From positions 15,743,019-15,807,018 of the forward strand of contig CM076649.1 of assembly GCA_038496675.1 (NCBI GenBank): a stretch of DNA of 64,000 nt, written 5' to 3'. Position 1 is the first letter of the stretch, and every line of letters starts with the position of its first letter. This document shows, one piece after another, positions 29,062 through 40,825 of the stretch. Both the position numbers and the translations under genes were made by a program. Origin of the DNA: Rachycentron canadum. Taxonomy: Eukaryota > Chordata > Actinopteri > Carangiformes > Rachycentridae. The notes under the pieces were generated by a model that made no database searches, was not told the origin of the DNA, and saw nothing but the letters and a program-made list of their open reading frames with translations.

Positions 29062-32000
29062 TCATGGACATCCATTCGTCAGACCCTCTGATATAAGCAG
29101 ACCCAGGCGAGGAGTCCAGGGGACCACAACACTTTGCATGGTGACCAGCAATCGGCCTGTTCCAGCTTCTTCTGGACCTGCCAGCAGGTACTCCATACCT
29201 GGTTTAAAAAAGAAATAAGATTCAATTGATTTTAGAGTCAAACATCTTACTTTATGCTCTGGTCAGTTGTGTCAAATATTGAACTCATAATGCTGATGAT
29301 ATGAGTGTAGTCTGCATAACGTTTGTTGGGGTTGTGCTAAATGTGCAAAATTGCAGCCTAACAGACAAATATCTAAAATCACGTTTAAATTTTAATGAAG
29401 GTAAAATATGTTAAAACATACCACACACACACACACACAACCTTCAGTCTATAGTACGTCATGCTCAGCCTCCTGATTGGTGTGTTGGTGCATCTACTTA
29501 ACAGTAACTGAACTGAGTATATGTCCTACCTGGGTTTAGTATAGGACAAGTGCAGCCACGGCTGGTCCAGGACAGAGGGTAGAGGCTGATTGTCCCCTGG
29601 GACAGTGTCATCTGGCCTGATCGGAGGACTTTGCGAACTTTGACCTGAACTTCTGCGTGGCTACCTTTGTCATGAGCAGACAGCACACTGGCTTTGATCA
29701 CTGTCACGGGCAACACAAGTGGATCAGGCCAGAGTTGGCAAATGCTGAGATGCCATTTTAAAACATTAACCCATGTACAGTTTTTAAAAAGAGGGAGAAT
29801 TGTTATTTCTTACCGTAGTCGTGTTTAGTCTTACAGAGGTCAGACACACTTCTCAGCGTCTTCTCTTTACAGCTGCACTTCCCTGTGTACAGGCATTAGG
29901 ATGTGATCTAATCTCTACGTAATTACTTAAACAGTTTGAAACACAGCAATGCCACAATTTTCTTCAAAATGCACAGCATTATTTCAAAGTCAGCTACAAT
30001 ACTGACCTGTATAATGTAAAGCAGAGACTGCAAGCTCCTTTGACCACTGTACCTTTTCTTCAATTGGGAACATATGATCCAGATCAGGGATTTTCCCACC
30101 AACAGGTACAGTTAACACCTGATTATTGGTGTAGCTACAGAAGTGGAAAAGAGCATGTAACATTAAGATTACCGATCAGCCACTATCATTGTACTGTTAA
30201 ATTCAGCTCCCTTAGTCTTTGATGTAAAATATGGCAGCAGGCTAGGTATCCAGTTACCTGTCCAGACACTGCCCGGTGGTTGAATTACAGCTGAGAGGGC
30301 AGACACAAGGTTCACAGCCCCTTTCTCCAAAGCCCCAGTAGCCAGGCAGGCAGTGACTGCAGCTTGTGCCCCCTACACCTGGTTTGCAGTGGCACTGCCC
30401 ACTCCTAGGGTGGCACCAGGGTCCCTCCTCTCCAGGACGAGGAGGCAAAGAGCCGTGTGGATCACACCAGCAGCCTGCAAATCAGAGACAGAAACAGGTC
30501 TGTGTGCTGCTGAAACATTTATATTTGCATTATAGACTACAGATATGCCAACAGATGGAGCTATAATACACTGATGATTCTCTCATATTATTCACAAGCT
30601 TCAATTCCTTTGAATTAATTATACTGGAATAAAGAAAAACACTGGACAGATATCACAGAATTAGCTAACAACACCTGATGGCCAAACATGAAACCTCCTT
30701 TATTTTGTTTTTTTGACTGGTTAAAAACACATCTGCGAATTTAAAGAAACAGTAAATGATACTTTGTTCTCTTGTATCTTACGTGTGCAGGCATGGGGGG
30801 AGTTTAGGGGCAGAGATGGGTGGCGGTGGTAGCCATGACGACAACGCTGGCACCGACGTCCGACAGTGTTGTGTCGGCAGTCATCACAAACACCCCCGCT
30901 GGTGCCTCCAGATGACAGCAAAGCCCGCTGAGAGAAGTGACAGCTGTCTGCGTGACTATGGCACTCGCACTCTGGAGTCACAGAGAGACAAGGTGATGAC
31001 ATCAGGATGAGGAGGAAAAAGAAAGTGAATGGGAAACATGGACGAGAGCAATCATAACTATGCTTTAAATTGTTGTCGAGACTACATTGTTTACTTATAC
31101 ACTATTGTGTGGATTTGCAACTTGTGAAATTACAGAAAACAATAGATCACAACAGACCCACATACTGAGGTACAACCACCATGACCAACCAATGGCTCAT
31201 CGACCAGAAGAAGCCAGGAACAGGCTTAAAACAAGTGGTTTGTCTGTATGCACTGGCAGAATCAGGTCGTCTAATGCAGTGCACACTGACAGGGTCTGAT
31301 TTAAAAATCACAGCTCTTGACAAAAATGAATGAAGGCATTGCTCATCTAAACACATCTTTAGTGTGTGTTTCAAATACTGTTATATGTTACCATAATAAT
31401 AAAAGTCAAGTTAATTTTTATTTCTATATTACCAATTCGCAACAGATGGCACATCTGTATTAGAGCAGCTCTTTTTAATGTTATTTACAGAGACCAACAA
31501 TTCCCAACAAGTGCAAGCACTTGGCGACTGTGGTGAGAAAAAAGAGAGAGCACAGGTGAAAATACCACCATGTAATAATGATAACAATAGTGTTAATGTT
31601 AACTGTAATACTATTACTGATATATATAATTAATATAATTTAGCAGCAGGCATCATTCATAGGTATTAAGTATTTAATCAAAAGTAGGCTCCCCCTGTTG
31701 AAAAAATTCTTCTCTGGCTTTACTCTATCAGCAAAGTAGTTTATCACTATACCCAGTGATCCAGTAGTTGTGCAATCCTGTTGGTGTTCACTTACTCTGG
31801 CATGGGTTTGGCTCCCCACTGCTGCCATTGGCAGGCCTCCAGGGACGATCATTGTAGAGCGGGGCACACCTCTCGCAGTGATCCCCTGCTGTGTGGTGAG
31901 TACACAGACACCTACCAGACACCTGCAAGACACATCTGGGGCCATAAGACAGATCCAGGCAGGTGGTGTAAAGAGTCAATCAATTCTATTTAAAGCCCTT

Positions 32001-33635
32001 TAACTGGTTGTTTTCCCATCATTTTGTACATTTTACATCTGTACCTAACATCTGGACACCTGTGCTTTACAAATCTGCAATGGAACATAGGCCAATGGAA
32101 AAACTTACAAGCACACTTTCTTTCAAGGTCTCTGTAACAATGCATTTTGTGTTCCTTCGAAATGCACCTACACACCTGGAAAACGCTACTCACCATGTTG
32201 CTGTCCTGTCTGGCATCCTGGCTGTTGTTATATGGAACACAGTGCTCAGCATGTCCATGGCACAGGCAGGTCCCTCTGGCCAGTAAAGTATAAATAGCAT
32301 AAGGTGCTGAGATATCTGCAGTGGATGTGGAGGTCAGGGCTGAGGCTGTGGGCCTTGTTTGTCCTGTGGGGGGGTTCAGAGGTGCAGAGCAGGTCTGAGC
32401 TCTTAGCAGTCTGATGCGGAGATTAGTCAGGGTGAGGCGGGCAAGGGCCTCTGGACTGTATGGGTCCAGTGTTTTAGTGCGGCTGGGGTCTAGTGTCCGT
32501 AATATTACCTAGGGAGAGAAAAACACCACTAATCAGCACAGAAACAACAATGTTGTTCTGCGGACAATACATGACATCTTAATGCATATTCTCTTACCTC
32601 TCCACCACTGCAGGGTATAGCATTTGTGTAACGAGATGTACATAAAGACCCCGGTTGACTAAAATCATCAGACAAACCAAACTCTTTACTGCAGTTGTTT
32701 GCAAAGAGCTTAAGGGCCTCCCAGGTCTTCCCAAAGTCAGCCGAGCGTTCAATTGCCATGGCAGCAGGCCGTGGTGACCTGAACACCAAAACCACATGGG
32801 ACAGACAGAACTGTGTTTCCATATCCAACCGGATCTCATCCTGCTGCTCCTCCATGGTGGTACCAGCATGTGATGCCCACCAGGTGTCTGGATGCAAGAA
32901 AGGATCATCGGTCATGTGAGCAGGTGGGTGAATGTCCTCAGGGTAGAGGTGAGGGGTCCCAGGAAAATCGCGGCAAGGGCAGTAGTTGTGGTTACTGTTA
33001 ACACAACAGTTTGAGAGAGTGGTGAGGGCCCTGCCGCTGGCTAGGTTGCCTATGGGTGGACTACAGGCACGGTCCACACATCTGGAAACTGACACGGAGT
33101 GAAGTGGTTAGAGACTTTTAGATCAGTGTTTTTATAACTATTAACACAGAAAGGACAACACCAAAGTCTTCTTCATTGCTTTCCCATTAATATTTAATTA
33201 ACCCTGTCATTGTGCTGCTGCTGTTTGCTGTGATGTGACACAGAATCCTGTCATTTCCCCGCTGGATACCATTAAAACTCTCAGGTTACATGTAATGCCA
33301 AGACACAAGGCAGCAACACTATCAAATTTATCTGCAACAGGTATGACCCTCGCCCTTTAGACAGCAAGATACACTGTTAACTGCAAATGAAGAACGCAAA
33401 TGTCCAGTTCTAGTCATATAACGCTGCCACTTAAGTGACCACTGACAACTGCTCAGTTGGTCTCATGGTCTAACCACAACGGGGAAAACTGCAGGATTCA
33501 AGGAGACAGACAGTAAGTGAGACGTGGATGCTCCTCACCTGCTCCGCTCTGCGTCACAACCACAAACAGCCAACACAGCGCCACCAGCACCTGATGCCGT
33601 GCTTTCCCAAGCACACTAGACGCTCTCATCCTCAT
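29062..33635 (-). CDS. ntn4: Netrin-4-like secreted laminin-related protein
   Basis: Netrin-4 family proteins are secreted, bind laminin gamma chains and regulate basement membrane assembly, axon growth and angiogenesis. Exons in coding order are 33635-33539, 33088-32598, 32508-32194, 31922-31796, 30971-30783, 30474-30258, 30134-30007, 29882-29814, 29700-29530 and 29198-29062, giving 646 aa with all phases consistent. Exon 1 encodes a hydrophobic signal peptide (ALCWLFVVV). Exon 2 holds most of the laminin N-terminal domain (SPRPAAMAIERS and DFGKTWEALKLF). Three laminin EGF-like repeats follow, with blocks CAPLYNDRPW, GGVCDDCRHNT and GYWGFGERGCEPC. A linker precedes the C-terminal NTR-type domain (SVLSAHDKGS, RGCTCPILNPG). 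Order and motifs match NTN4 (human 628 aa) rather than netrin-1/3/5. Divergence is appreciable, so this could be the ntn4 orthologue or a netrin-4-like paralogue. Confidence 0.88.
31400..31550 (+). mobile_element. Intronic fragment of the dispersed teleost repeat also seen at 25.1 kb
   Basis: Within the netrin intron, GTCAAGTTAATTTTTATTTCTATATTACC is followed by AAGTGCAAGCACTTGGCGACTG. These blocks belong to the same common fish repeat as the 25066-25270 fragment. It is truncated and inserted in antisense orientation relative to the netrin gene. Confidence 0.5.
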
Positions 33636-33639
33636 TTCT

Positions 33640-36600
33640 TCTGTGTTTACAACATACACGGTGCGATGAACGCCTTTCAGGAGAGATGAGTCCCAACATT
33701 ATGTGCCGCCCGTCTAAAGAACATGCGCTTTTCTTTGCCAATTGCGCAATGCGTAAAGCGTCCACATGAATTCAGTTTTTCTTCGACGTCCTCCCTGGAA
33801 CAATGTTGCTTAAAAAATCTTAATGAAGTTCACAGTGTCCTCCGGTACAGCTGGGGCATATTTATGACACAGGTGGATTGTGCGTCTTAGGTACAGCAAA
33901 ATGAAGATCATTGCTGAGTCCAAGAATTAATACTCCACGGTTGACATAATGATATGTTGATCGTTTCCATTTGATAATTTGTCCTCGTCCGTTTTGCGCA
34001 ATGACCATTCATTCATGTAAACACTTCCTCTGATTCACAGCCAACCTGTCAGCTCTGCGCCCAGCCAGGTCTAGCGCTGTACACATTTACGCACTGGAGT
34101 GTGCGCTCTATTTATCCATGATCCCCCCAACCCCCGCCCACACAAACACAGACACACACACACACAGTGAGGACGTCGTACTGCAACAACAGTAAAAACT
34201 ACCCTGGACTGAGAAAATGTACGCTTTCTTCGGTCTGGCAAACATCCATCCAGACTTGCGACTTTCACGGGCCCGTCAACGCAGTTAATGTGATCCAGCC
34301 GCGCAGCACATACCAGCTAGACCAGGTCCCTCCACTAACCAGGGCCTCGTAGCAGGTCGAGGAAATTAGTTTATCTGCCTCTACTCTCCTGTTTTTCAGC
34401 TGCAGTAATTCCAAGTTACAGGTCTCTTTGAAGTCTAGCAGGAGGAAACCTGAGTAGCAAGACAAAAATAGTCCTCAGTGCAGTTATTTGCAGCTCCGTG
34501 GCGCATTGTGGCACCAAAAGAATCTGACAGCATGGAGTTTCATGCAAATGAGTCGGACAAGAAAAGAGCCTTTCTCCCATCTGTTTGGCTGACTGGATAG
34601 ATTATTCTGCCAGTCTTCATTATAACACTAGATAATAAACACAAGGTCTGATACATGACAGTCCATCTTTTATAAATCTTTTTAACCACACACATCAGGA
34701 AAAGTACAACCCTTTGCTGAGGGTGATGCATTTTCCCTCCCCAGAACACACACACACACACACACACACACTGAACTGATGAATGAACACCATGTCTCTT
34801 CAGTTTTATGGCTCAACTTCAATTACAGGGGGCTTAGAAAATTGGAATAGATATACAGAATTGGATTGGTTTCCATAAATGTATTTAATGCCTTACAAAT
34901 TGTTTACAGACCTGTCTGCTCTGCTTGCATTTCCCCAGAGTGGAGAACAAACACAGTATTACTAAGGAAAGACATATGGGCCAAAGATGATGATGATGAT
35001 CTATGTTGTGTTTGCTCTGACACAAAATATAATATGATCTAATTTTTAGGAGCAGCCAACAGTGGATTACTCACATCATTTTGACCCAGACATCAGTCCT
35101 TATTAATGTGAAATTTCTCCATCTGCACTGGTTTTAAAAAGAGATTGCTGCCCAAGTTTTTTATCGTCTTTTCCACCTCATACATCACTCCATCTTTATC
35201 TGCTGTACATTTGTCTTTGCTCACCCCTCCCAGGTCTTTCCTTTAATCTCTGTCCTCCTATTTTCACACCAGCTATAGTGTCTGGCAGCCCTCCATACAA
35301 TAAAACCCCAGAGGCTCTCCTTCATCTTCATGCATCTCAGTTTCTCCTTTAGTCTCACTCCATATGCAAAGAACAGCTTCATGGAAGATTAGGGTAACGT
35401 CATTTATAAGAGATTTGCTGTTATCTGGTAGTGTTAGTTGCATACAGACAGCCTCTGGCTGATTTAGACTCAGTTCTTGCTCACTGGGACACATGGAAAT
35501 GAGATCCACATCTTCTCACAGGTTACTGTGTGCAGTTGTGTGTTTGAGGAAGAAGGGTAATGGATAAAACATAGTCAGATTATCAGTGTGGCCCAACTGT
35601 GGTTTTGCCTTCACTGAAAAAAATCAGACATGGTCTGCAGGAAGTGCATACTATATGTGACTGATTTTTGCAAATGTAACAAAGGCTACAAAATTGTACA
35701 GTAAATGTAAGCCACTGAGGTTTGAGGTCAAGGTTTGCAGAGCAGAGCCATAAAACTTTTTTATGTGCAGCCAGTTCAAGTGCAAGTTAACTGTGTTTGG
35801 TTTCTCGTTTTAGCTTCACTAAGCAAAACACATTGGGTTCTTAATTGAGTAAATTGCAATTTAGGGTAATTTTCTGTGATGTAGGAATGCAGAGCTGACC
35901 GCATTCAATAAAGTCCTCATTTATCAAGGTGGCTAAACATTATAATCCACACTGTGTCACATTTATTGAAAATGCCCCCGTTTTCAGCAAATACATTCTC
36001 TCAATGCTCAGGATATATCTTCACCATGCCCTCCAGCTACGAGAGGTCAAATACCAGCCAGGAAAGGTCATGGGGATCTCCTATCTGCCCCATGACTGCC
36101 TCTCTAATTGCTCCTCTTTCTCTCATTTTCAAGGATTAATGGGCACCAGGGGTTAGAGAGTTGGGCTCAGACAAACAAGGACCCCTCTTCCCACCCTTAT
36201 AATCCTCATTGTTTGTCCAGGCTGCTCATACAGGCGTGTGTCAAGCACATGGCGTCACTCTTCACTTCTCTATTTCCTCCTTCCATGTCTTCTCCTCAGT
36301 CTTTGTGTTCTACATGTCAGCTCACATGTTACTCCATGGATGAAGAGGATTAAGCTGTTTCCTTACATGATTGTACAACACAGACCTGACTGGTTCTCAG
36401 TTTGTTTATCTAAACAGTACATTTTAGGGAAGGATGTGGCTTTGGAACTGTCTAGACTGTGCCAGTTTACATTAGATATATTCATTTATTTTTGTTACAG
36501 AGACTATAGTGGCACACAGTAGGATCTCATATATTACCCACTGGTTGATAGAGCAACCAGTAAATGCCATGGTTAGTAGGGTATGCTTGAGCAAACCAGT

Positions 36601-39600
36601 AGAGGTCACAGTTCATTATCCTGATGAATTTTTGGAGAAAGATTCACAAATGTAGATTCAATGTACCTAGTGTTTTTAGACAGCTGCACTATTTAAGATC
36701 ATAGATGTAAACCTTCTTCAACACGTAAACACGCAAAAAAAATATAGCTTGAGGTGAAAAGGTCAAGGTCACAGGTCAACTATGAAAGTCTAATAAATAA
36801 AAAGCAAGCTGTCTGTATTTCTTTGGGCAAATGTGAATTAGTCTGTTGGTTGAATTTGTCACATGGGCATGGTTCCTCTTTGATGTGAGAGAATGAATGA
36901 CTCTAATTAAGCTGTCAGACCAGAAATTGATAAAGGCCAGATGAGGCAGGATGACAAATCAAGGCCTCTGTGAAGCACTTGGGCACATTGCCAAACCAAT
37001 ATTATGCGCATCTGTGAGCTTATGTGTGGATTTGTGGGTGTTTGTTCAGGGAGGAGTTATGCTCATAAACTCTTACATATGTGAATGTGACGGGAAATTA
37101 TGCAGAATTGCATGCAGATTTATTTTTTATTAATTCTTAATGAGGAGGAATGTCAGGAATTTTAAAGAGTGGCTCACTTAAAGAGGCTTCATTTGAGTAG
37201 TGAGGACTTATTTATAGCTGAAACACCCGCTCAGTCTTGGACAACTAGTTAGCCCCCCTCCCAGAAGCTTGCACACTTGCAAATACACACTCCCACTAGT
37301 GGCTCAGTCAGTCTCATTTCCCTGTCTGACTTATTTATACATGTTTATGATGTCATCAACTAGCAAGCTCGAAGTTTACTTTTGTGCTCCCTCAAATGCA
37401 TGAAAGTGCACATACAAACAGAGATACAATTTCCTGATAACTCTTTTTGGCTTTCCATCAGCCACCCACACAAACAAACTGGAATGCTAGCATACGCACT
37501 GGTTTTCTACCACAGACATGTGTTACAGATTCAATTCATTGCTTTCTTATTCTTTCAGCTCATATTTGCACACCCACATAGATAAAAAAATACTGACTTG
37601 GCTTGCAGAACAATTTATTTTAACTGTCTCAACATCAATTGGTTCAAAGAAAGTACTAATTTGGTTCTTAATTAAAATGATATATAACATATAAATAGCT
37701 GAATAGAGCCAAAAAACATCAAGGGTGCTGTTGGACCGAGGTCAGCCCAATGAGGTGAGGTGAATACTGGACACTTTTTTAAGATAACATCAGTAAGATG
37801 CAGACAGCCAAAAATATAATGCTTACATTGTAAAAATTCTGTTTTTGAGAGAGCTCTGGATCACAGTGGTTCTCCCACTATGTTGAACCATGATGTTTGA
37901 CTTTGGTTCCCCTAAGAGTCACAATAAGAAATATAGCAAATGAGAGGAAAAATCAAATGCAGCTGTTTGAGGTCCCAGGCTGCAGGTTGGGGGTTCCAGT
38001 CTGTCTCTCATCCCTGGCCACTTTGCTGCTTTGAGGCCATCCTCAACTCATTAAACACGCCTTTTTTGGCATGCCAGGAGTCAACCAGGGATTCTCCCAA
38101 CCCATGATGGCAACTTCACGCTATGGCAAACACAAGGGTCACAGTTAAACAACAATACCTCCTATGACAGGGCATAGTGAAAAATCAAATTTACATGGAG
38201 GCAACCTCATACATACATCTATTGCTGGGTTCGGCTTCACTCTTGTAAAATGCATGGTCGCAAAGCACTGATGTATACATGACTGCTGTCCTCATGGTGG
38301 TTCTATTTTTTAGATGAAATGAAACGACTGATGTTCATTGACCACAGTAGCATTGTCACACGGATCAGTTAGCCCATAAAAGAGAAAAAGCACTTTGCAA
38401 ATGATATGCAGTGATGGGTATCAGGTTGTAAGTGGTAGGTGTAAAGAAGAAGATATAGCTCTGGAGCAAATGTTTCCTGCGTGGTTTTACTTTTTTGCAA
38501 CAACTAAGTAAAGTTTTAGTGATTTCTCCAGAAAGCCTAATCAGACTTTGTTGGAAAATATGTATGTATAATTACCCACTCTTATGCAAGAATGCAAAAA
38601 ATAAAATTACAGAGTAACATAGGAGGTGCCATATTTGTGGTTGGATTATAGGCTTCTTCAGGAGAAATGAGGTATGTGGGAAGATGTGTGACCGCTAAAC
38701 CCTCCTGGCTTTCCCAACAATAGCACGTGTTTGATCCCATCAGCCAGCATCTGGCCCTCAGGAGGAGCTAAAGTTAGCAGCACATGCTGATGTCATTAGT
38801 GTAAAATTAATGTTACATTCACAAAAGTGTGACCCTCTCAACATCCCAATACTGTAAAAGTAGTAAAGAGGGAGGAAGAGAAGTAGATAATGAGGGGAAA
38901 GGATGGGTAACACGTCACAGCTGGGTAAACGTAAGTGACTGATATTGCTGTTCTTTAATAGCTGATGTTGAGCCAGATCTTTCATTTGATAATCTATCTG
39001 CTGCTGGACTTTTTGAGAAGGAAATGGGGCATACTTGGAGAGACAGAAGAGTGTAGGGTGGATCAAAGCTGTAACAAAGCTTGTTAGGGTTTAATCAGTT
39101 AGACTCAGCCAAAGCTGTTGTCCATGTCTGTCCAATTAGGTCCTGTCACCATGGTGGGCCCTGGCTCCAGAGATGGCTGCAATACTACCAACCAAACATT
39201 GGTAGGACACCACCACCTCATCAGAGACTTGTGGTTCCTGTGTGGTTTTCTTTGGAACCTCTTTGTCCCAGATCCCCTCACTGTTTCAATCAATAGTATT
39301 ACACATCTGTTAGTGATTAATACACTGCTGTGGTCAGGATGATTTCAGGCCATTCTGATATGATAATGTCCTTATTACTTGTGGGTTATTTAGACCCTTG
39401 GGGAAGTCTTTCATTTGGTGTAGGCTTCGTCATAGGGTGATGTCATTGCTTTGAGACAGTGCCATTGAGGAGAACCCAATGAAGCAGAAGGCCTCTTACA
39501 AAACACTTCAATAGGCCTATCTAGGCAGTGCTGCACAAAACTGGAGTATCAATAGCATCCATATCAAGTCACACTGTGTATTTGACCTTTGCTCTTTGGC

Positions 39601-40550
39601 TCCACTGTAAAGCACTTTGTCCATGCAGTTCTCACAGAGCTGAGCATAGTCATATACAGTAGGTCTTCTCTCACTCCCCTTTTTCTCATGATTGCTGCCA
39701 CAGCCAAGCACAAGAACTCCTGTGCCCTCAAATTTATATTTTCACACAGACTATACTTTAGCTACTCTCCACTCCCCTCTCAACCTTAATTTATCCCTGT
39801 CTGCATGGCAGCATGTCCTTTGCAAGTGACACGTGAGGGTTTAGACATATGAGAGTATTAATTTGTGCTTGGCTACCCAATCTCAGGCCGCCCTGATGTG
39901 TTTCAACTGAAGAGGCCAGGGGTGGGAGCAGGGGCTGCAGTGCATGATGCCTCTGATCTACCATGGGAAACAGGCAAGGTTATGATGCCCTTATGACCCA
40001 GCAGTGTGGGGATCGCACGGGTCAATGGGGTTTTTCCCCTTATGGACACATTTGAGCTGTCATGAATGTGATAGAAAGAGATTGCAAATTCCTGCACAGA
40101 AAAGTGTGCATTCCAATCAAATTCCATTAGATTATCATTACTGCCATTACCATCACTATCTTCACCAGGAACCGCATGGGATATGGGTCTTATGGCGCTT
40201 ACCTTGGCTACCAAGGTAAGTGCCATAAGTGCCTAAATGGTGGCTACCTGGATTTTTACCCACAACTTATCATGTGATACACACACATATAATATACCGA
40301 AAGTATTGTTTCCTTTTGAGATATCAAAAGTGCTTACTATGCAACAGAATGGCCCTTGTTAAGTCTAACATAATGTAAGTTATAAGTTGTTGGGTAGTTT
40401 CGTCTGTGGCACTGCTCATCTTAAATTGAATTAAATTTTAATGGGCCACCTTTTGTGTTAAAAATCATTTATTTACAGAGAAATGTAGTGGAGTCACAAA
40501 GTAAAACATTTCTGTGGAGGTACTGAAGTAGCACAAAACCCAGGCGGCGC
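33640..40550. other. Intergenic spacer between divergent netrin and dnah1 genes
   Basis: The first few hundred bases are the presumed netrin promoter and 5'UTR. Short CA tracts occur near 34147-34167 and 34746-34770, and a GAT tract near 34987-35000. No exon of any recognised gene was found. Segments near 36840-37200 and 39990-40200 have even base composition and long non-repetitive stretches, which makes them candidate conserved elements. The open frames there show no domain. Confidence 0.5.
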
Positions 40551-40601
40551 AGTGGTGATGGGGTCCACCGGGAGATAAACACTGTGACACCACGTTTTTT
40601 C

Positions 40602-40615
40602 GTCTCCGTGGCAAC
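40602..40615 (+). promoter_or_regulatory. RFX X-box-like motif in the dnah1 promoter
   Basis: GTCTCC-GT-GGCAAC fits the ciliary X-box consensus GTNRCC-N(0-3)-RGYAAC with one mismatch in the left half and a perfect right half. It lies about 100 bases before a good splice donor (AAG|gtatgt at 40704/40705) that would end a non-coding first exon of dnah1. RFX factors drive motile-cilium dynein genes in vertebrates, so placement and target agree. Confidence 0.6.
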
Positions 40616-40619
40616 CGTC

Positions 40620-40704
40620 TTTACGGACCTGTGTTTGCACTGTGTCTATTCAGGTCTCCAGGATTTGCGTATTGTTCCCAAATGGACCGCTAAAGCTAAG
40701 TAAG
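40620..40704 (+). other. Probable non-coding first exon of dnah1
   Basis: A GC-richer stretch just after the X-box ends at a consensus donor AAG|gtatgt. The first coding exon starts with an acceptor at 42810/42811, three bases before its ATG, so an upstream 5'UTR exon is required. This is the best candidate; its 5' boundary is a guess. Confidence 0.4.
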
Positions 40705-40825
40705 GTATGTCTTATTCTTTTTTTTCCTTGTTATTTTTGTTCTTTGTTGGTAACCAAATGAAAGTGCTAAACAGGCGACTTGTTTGTACCCATTCAGACA
40801 GGTGTTTCGGTGAACACATACAAAC

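Noticed and set aside
39105..39342. Overlapping open frames on both strands near 39.2 kb as a possible exon or transposon remnant
   Set aside because: I could not match either strand to a known protein or repeat, and no splice sites frame it convincingly.
39903..40226. Minus-strand 107-codon open frame upstream of dnah1
   Set aside because: No domain, no splice partners; better regarded as non-coding, possibly a regulatory element.
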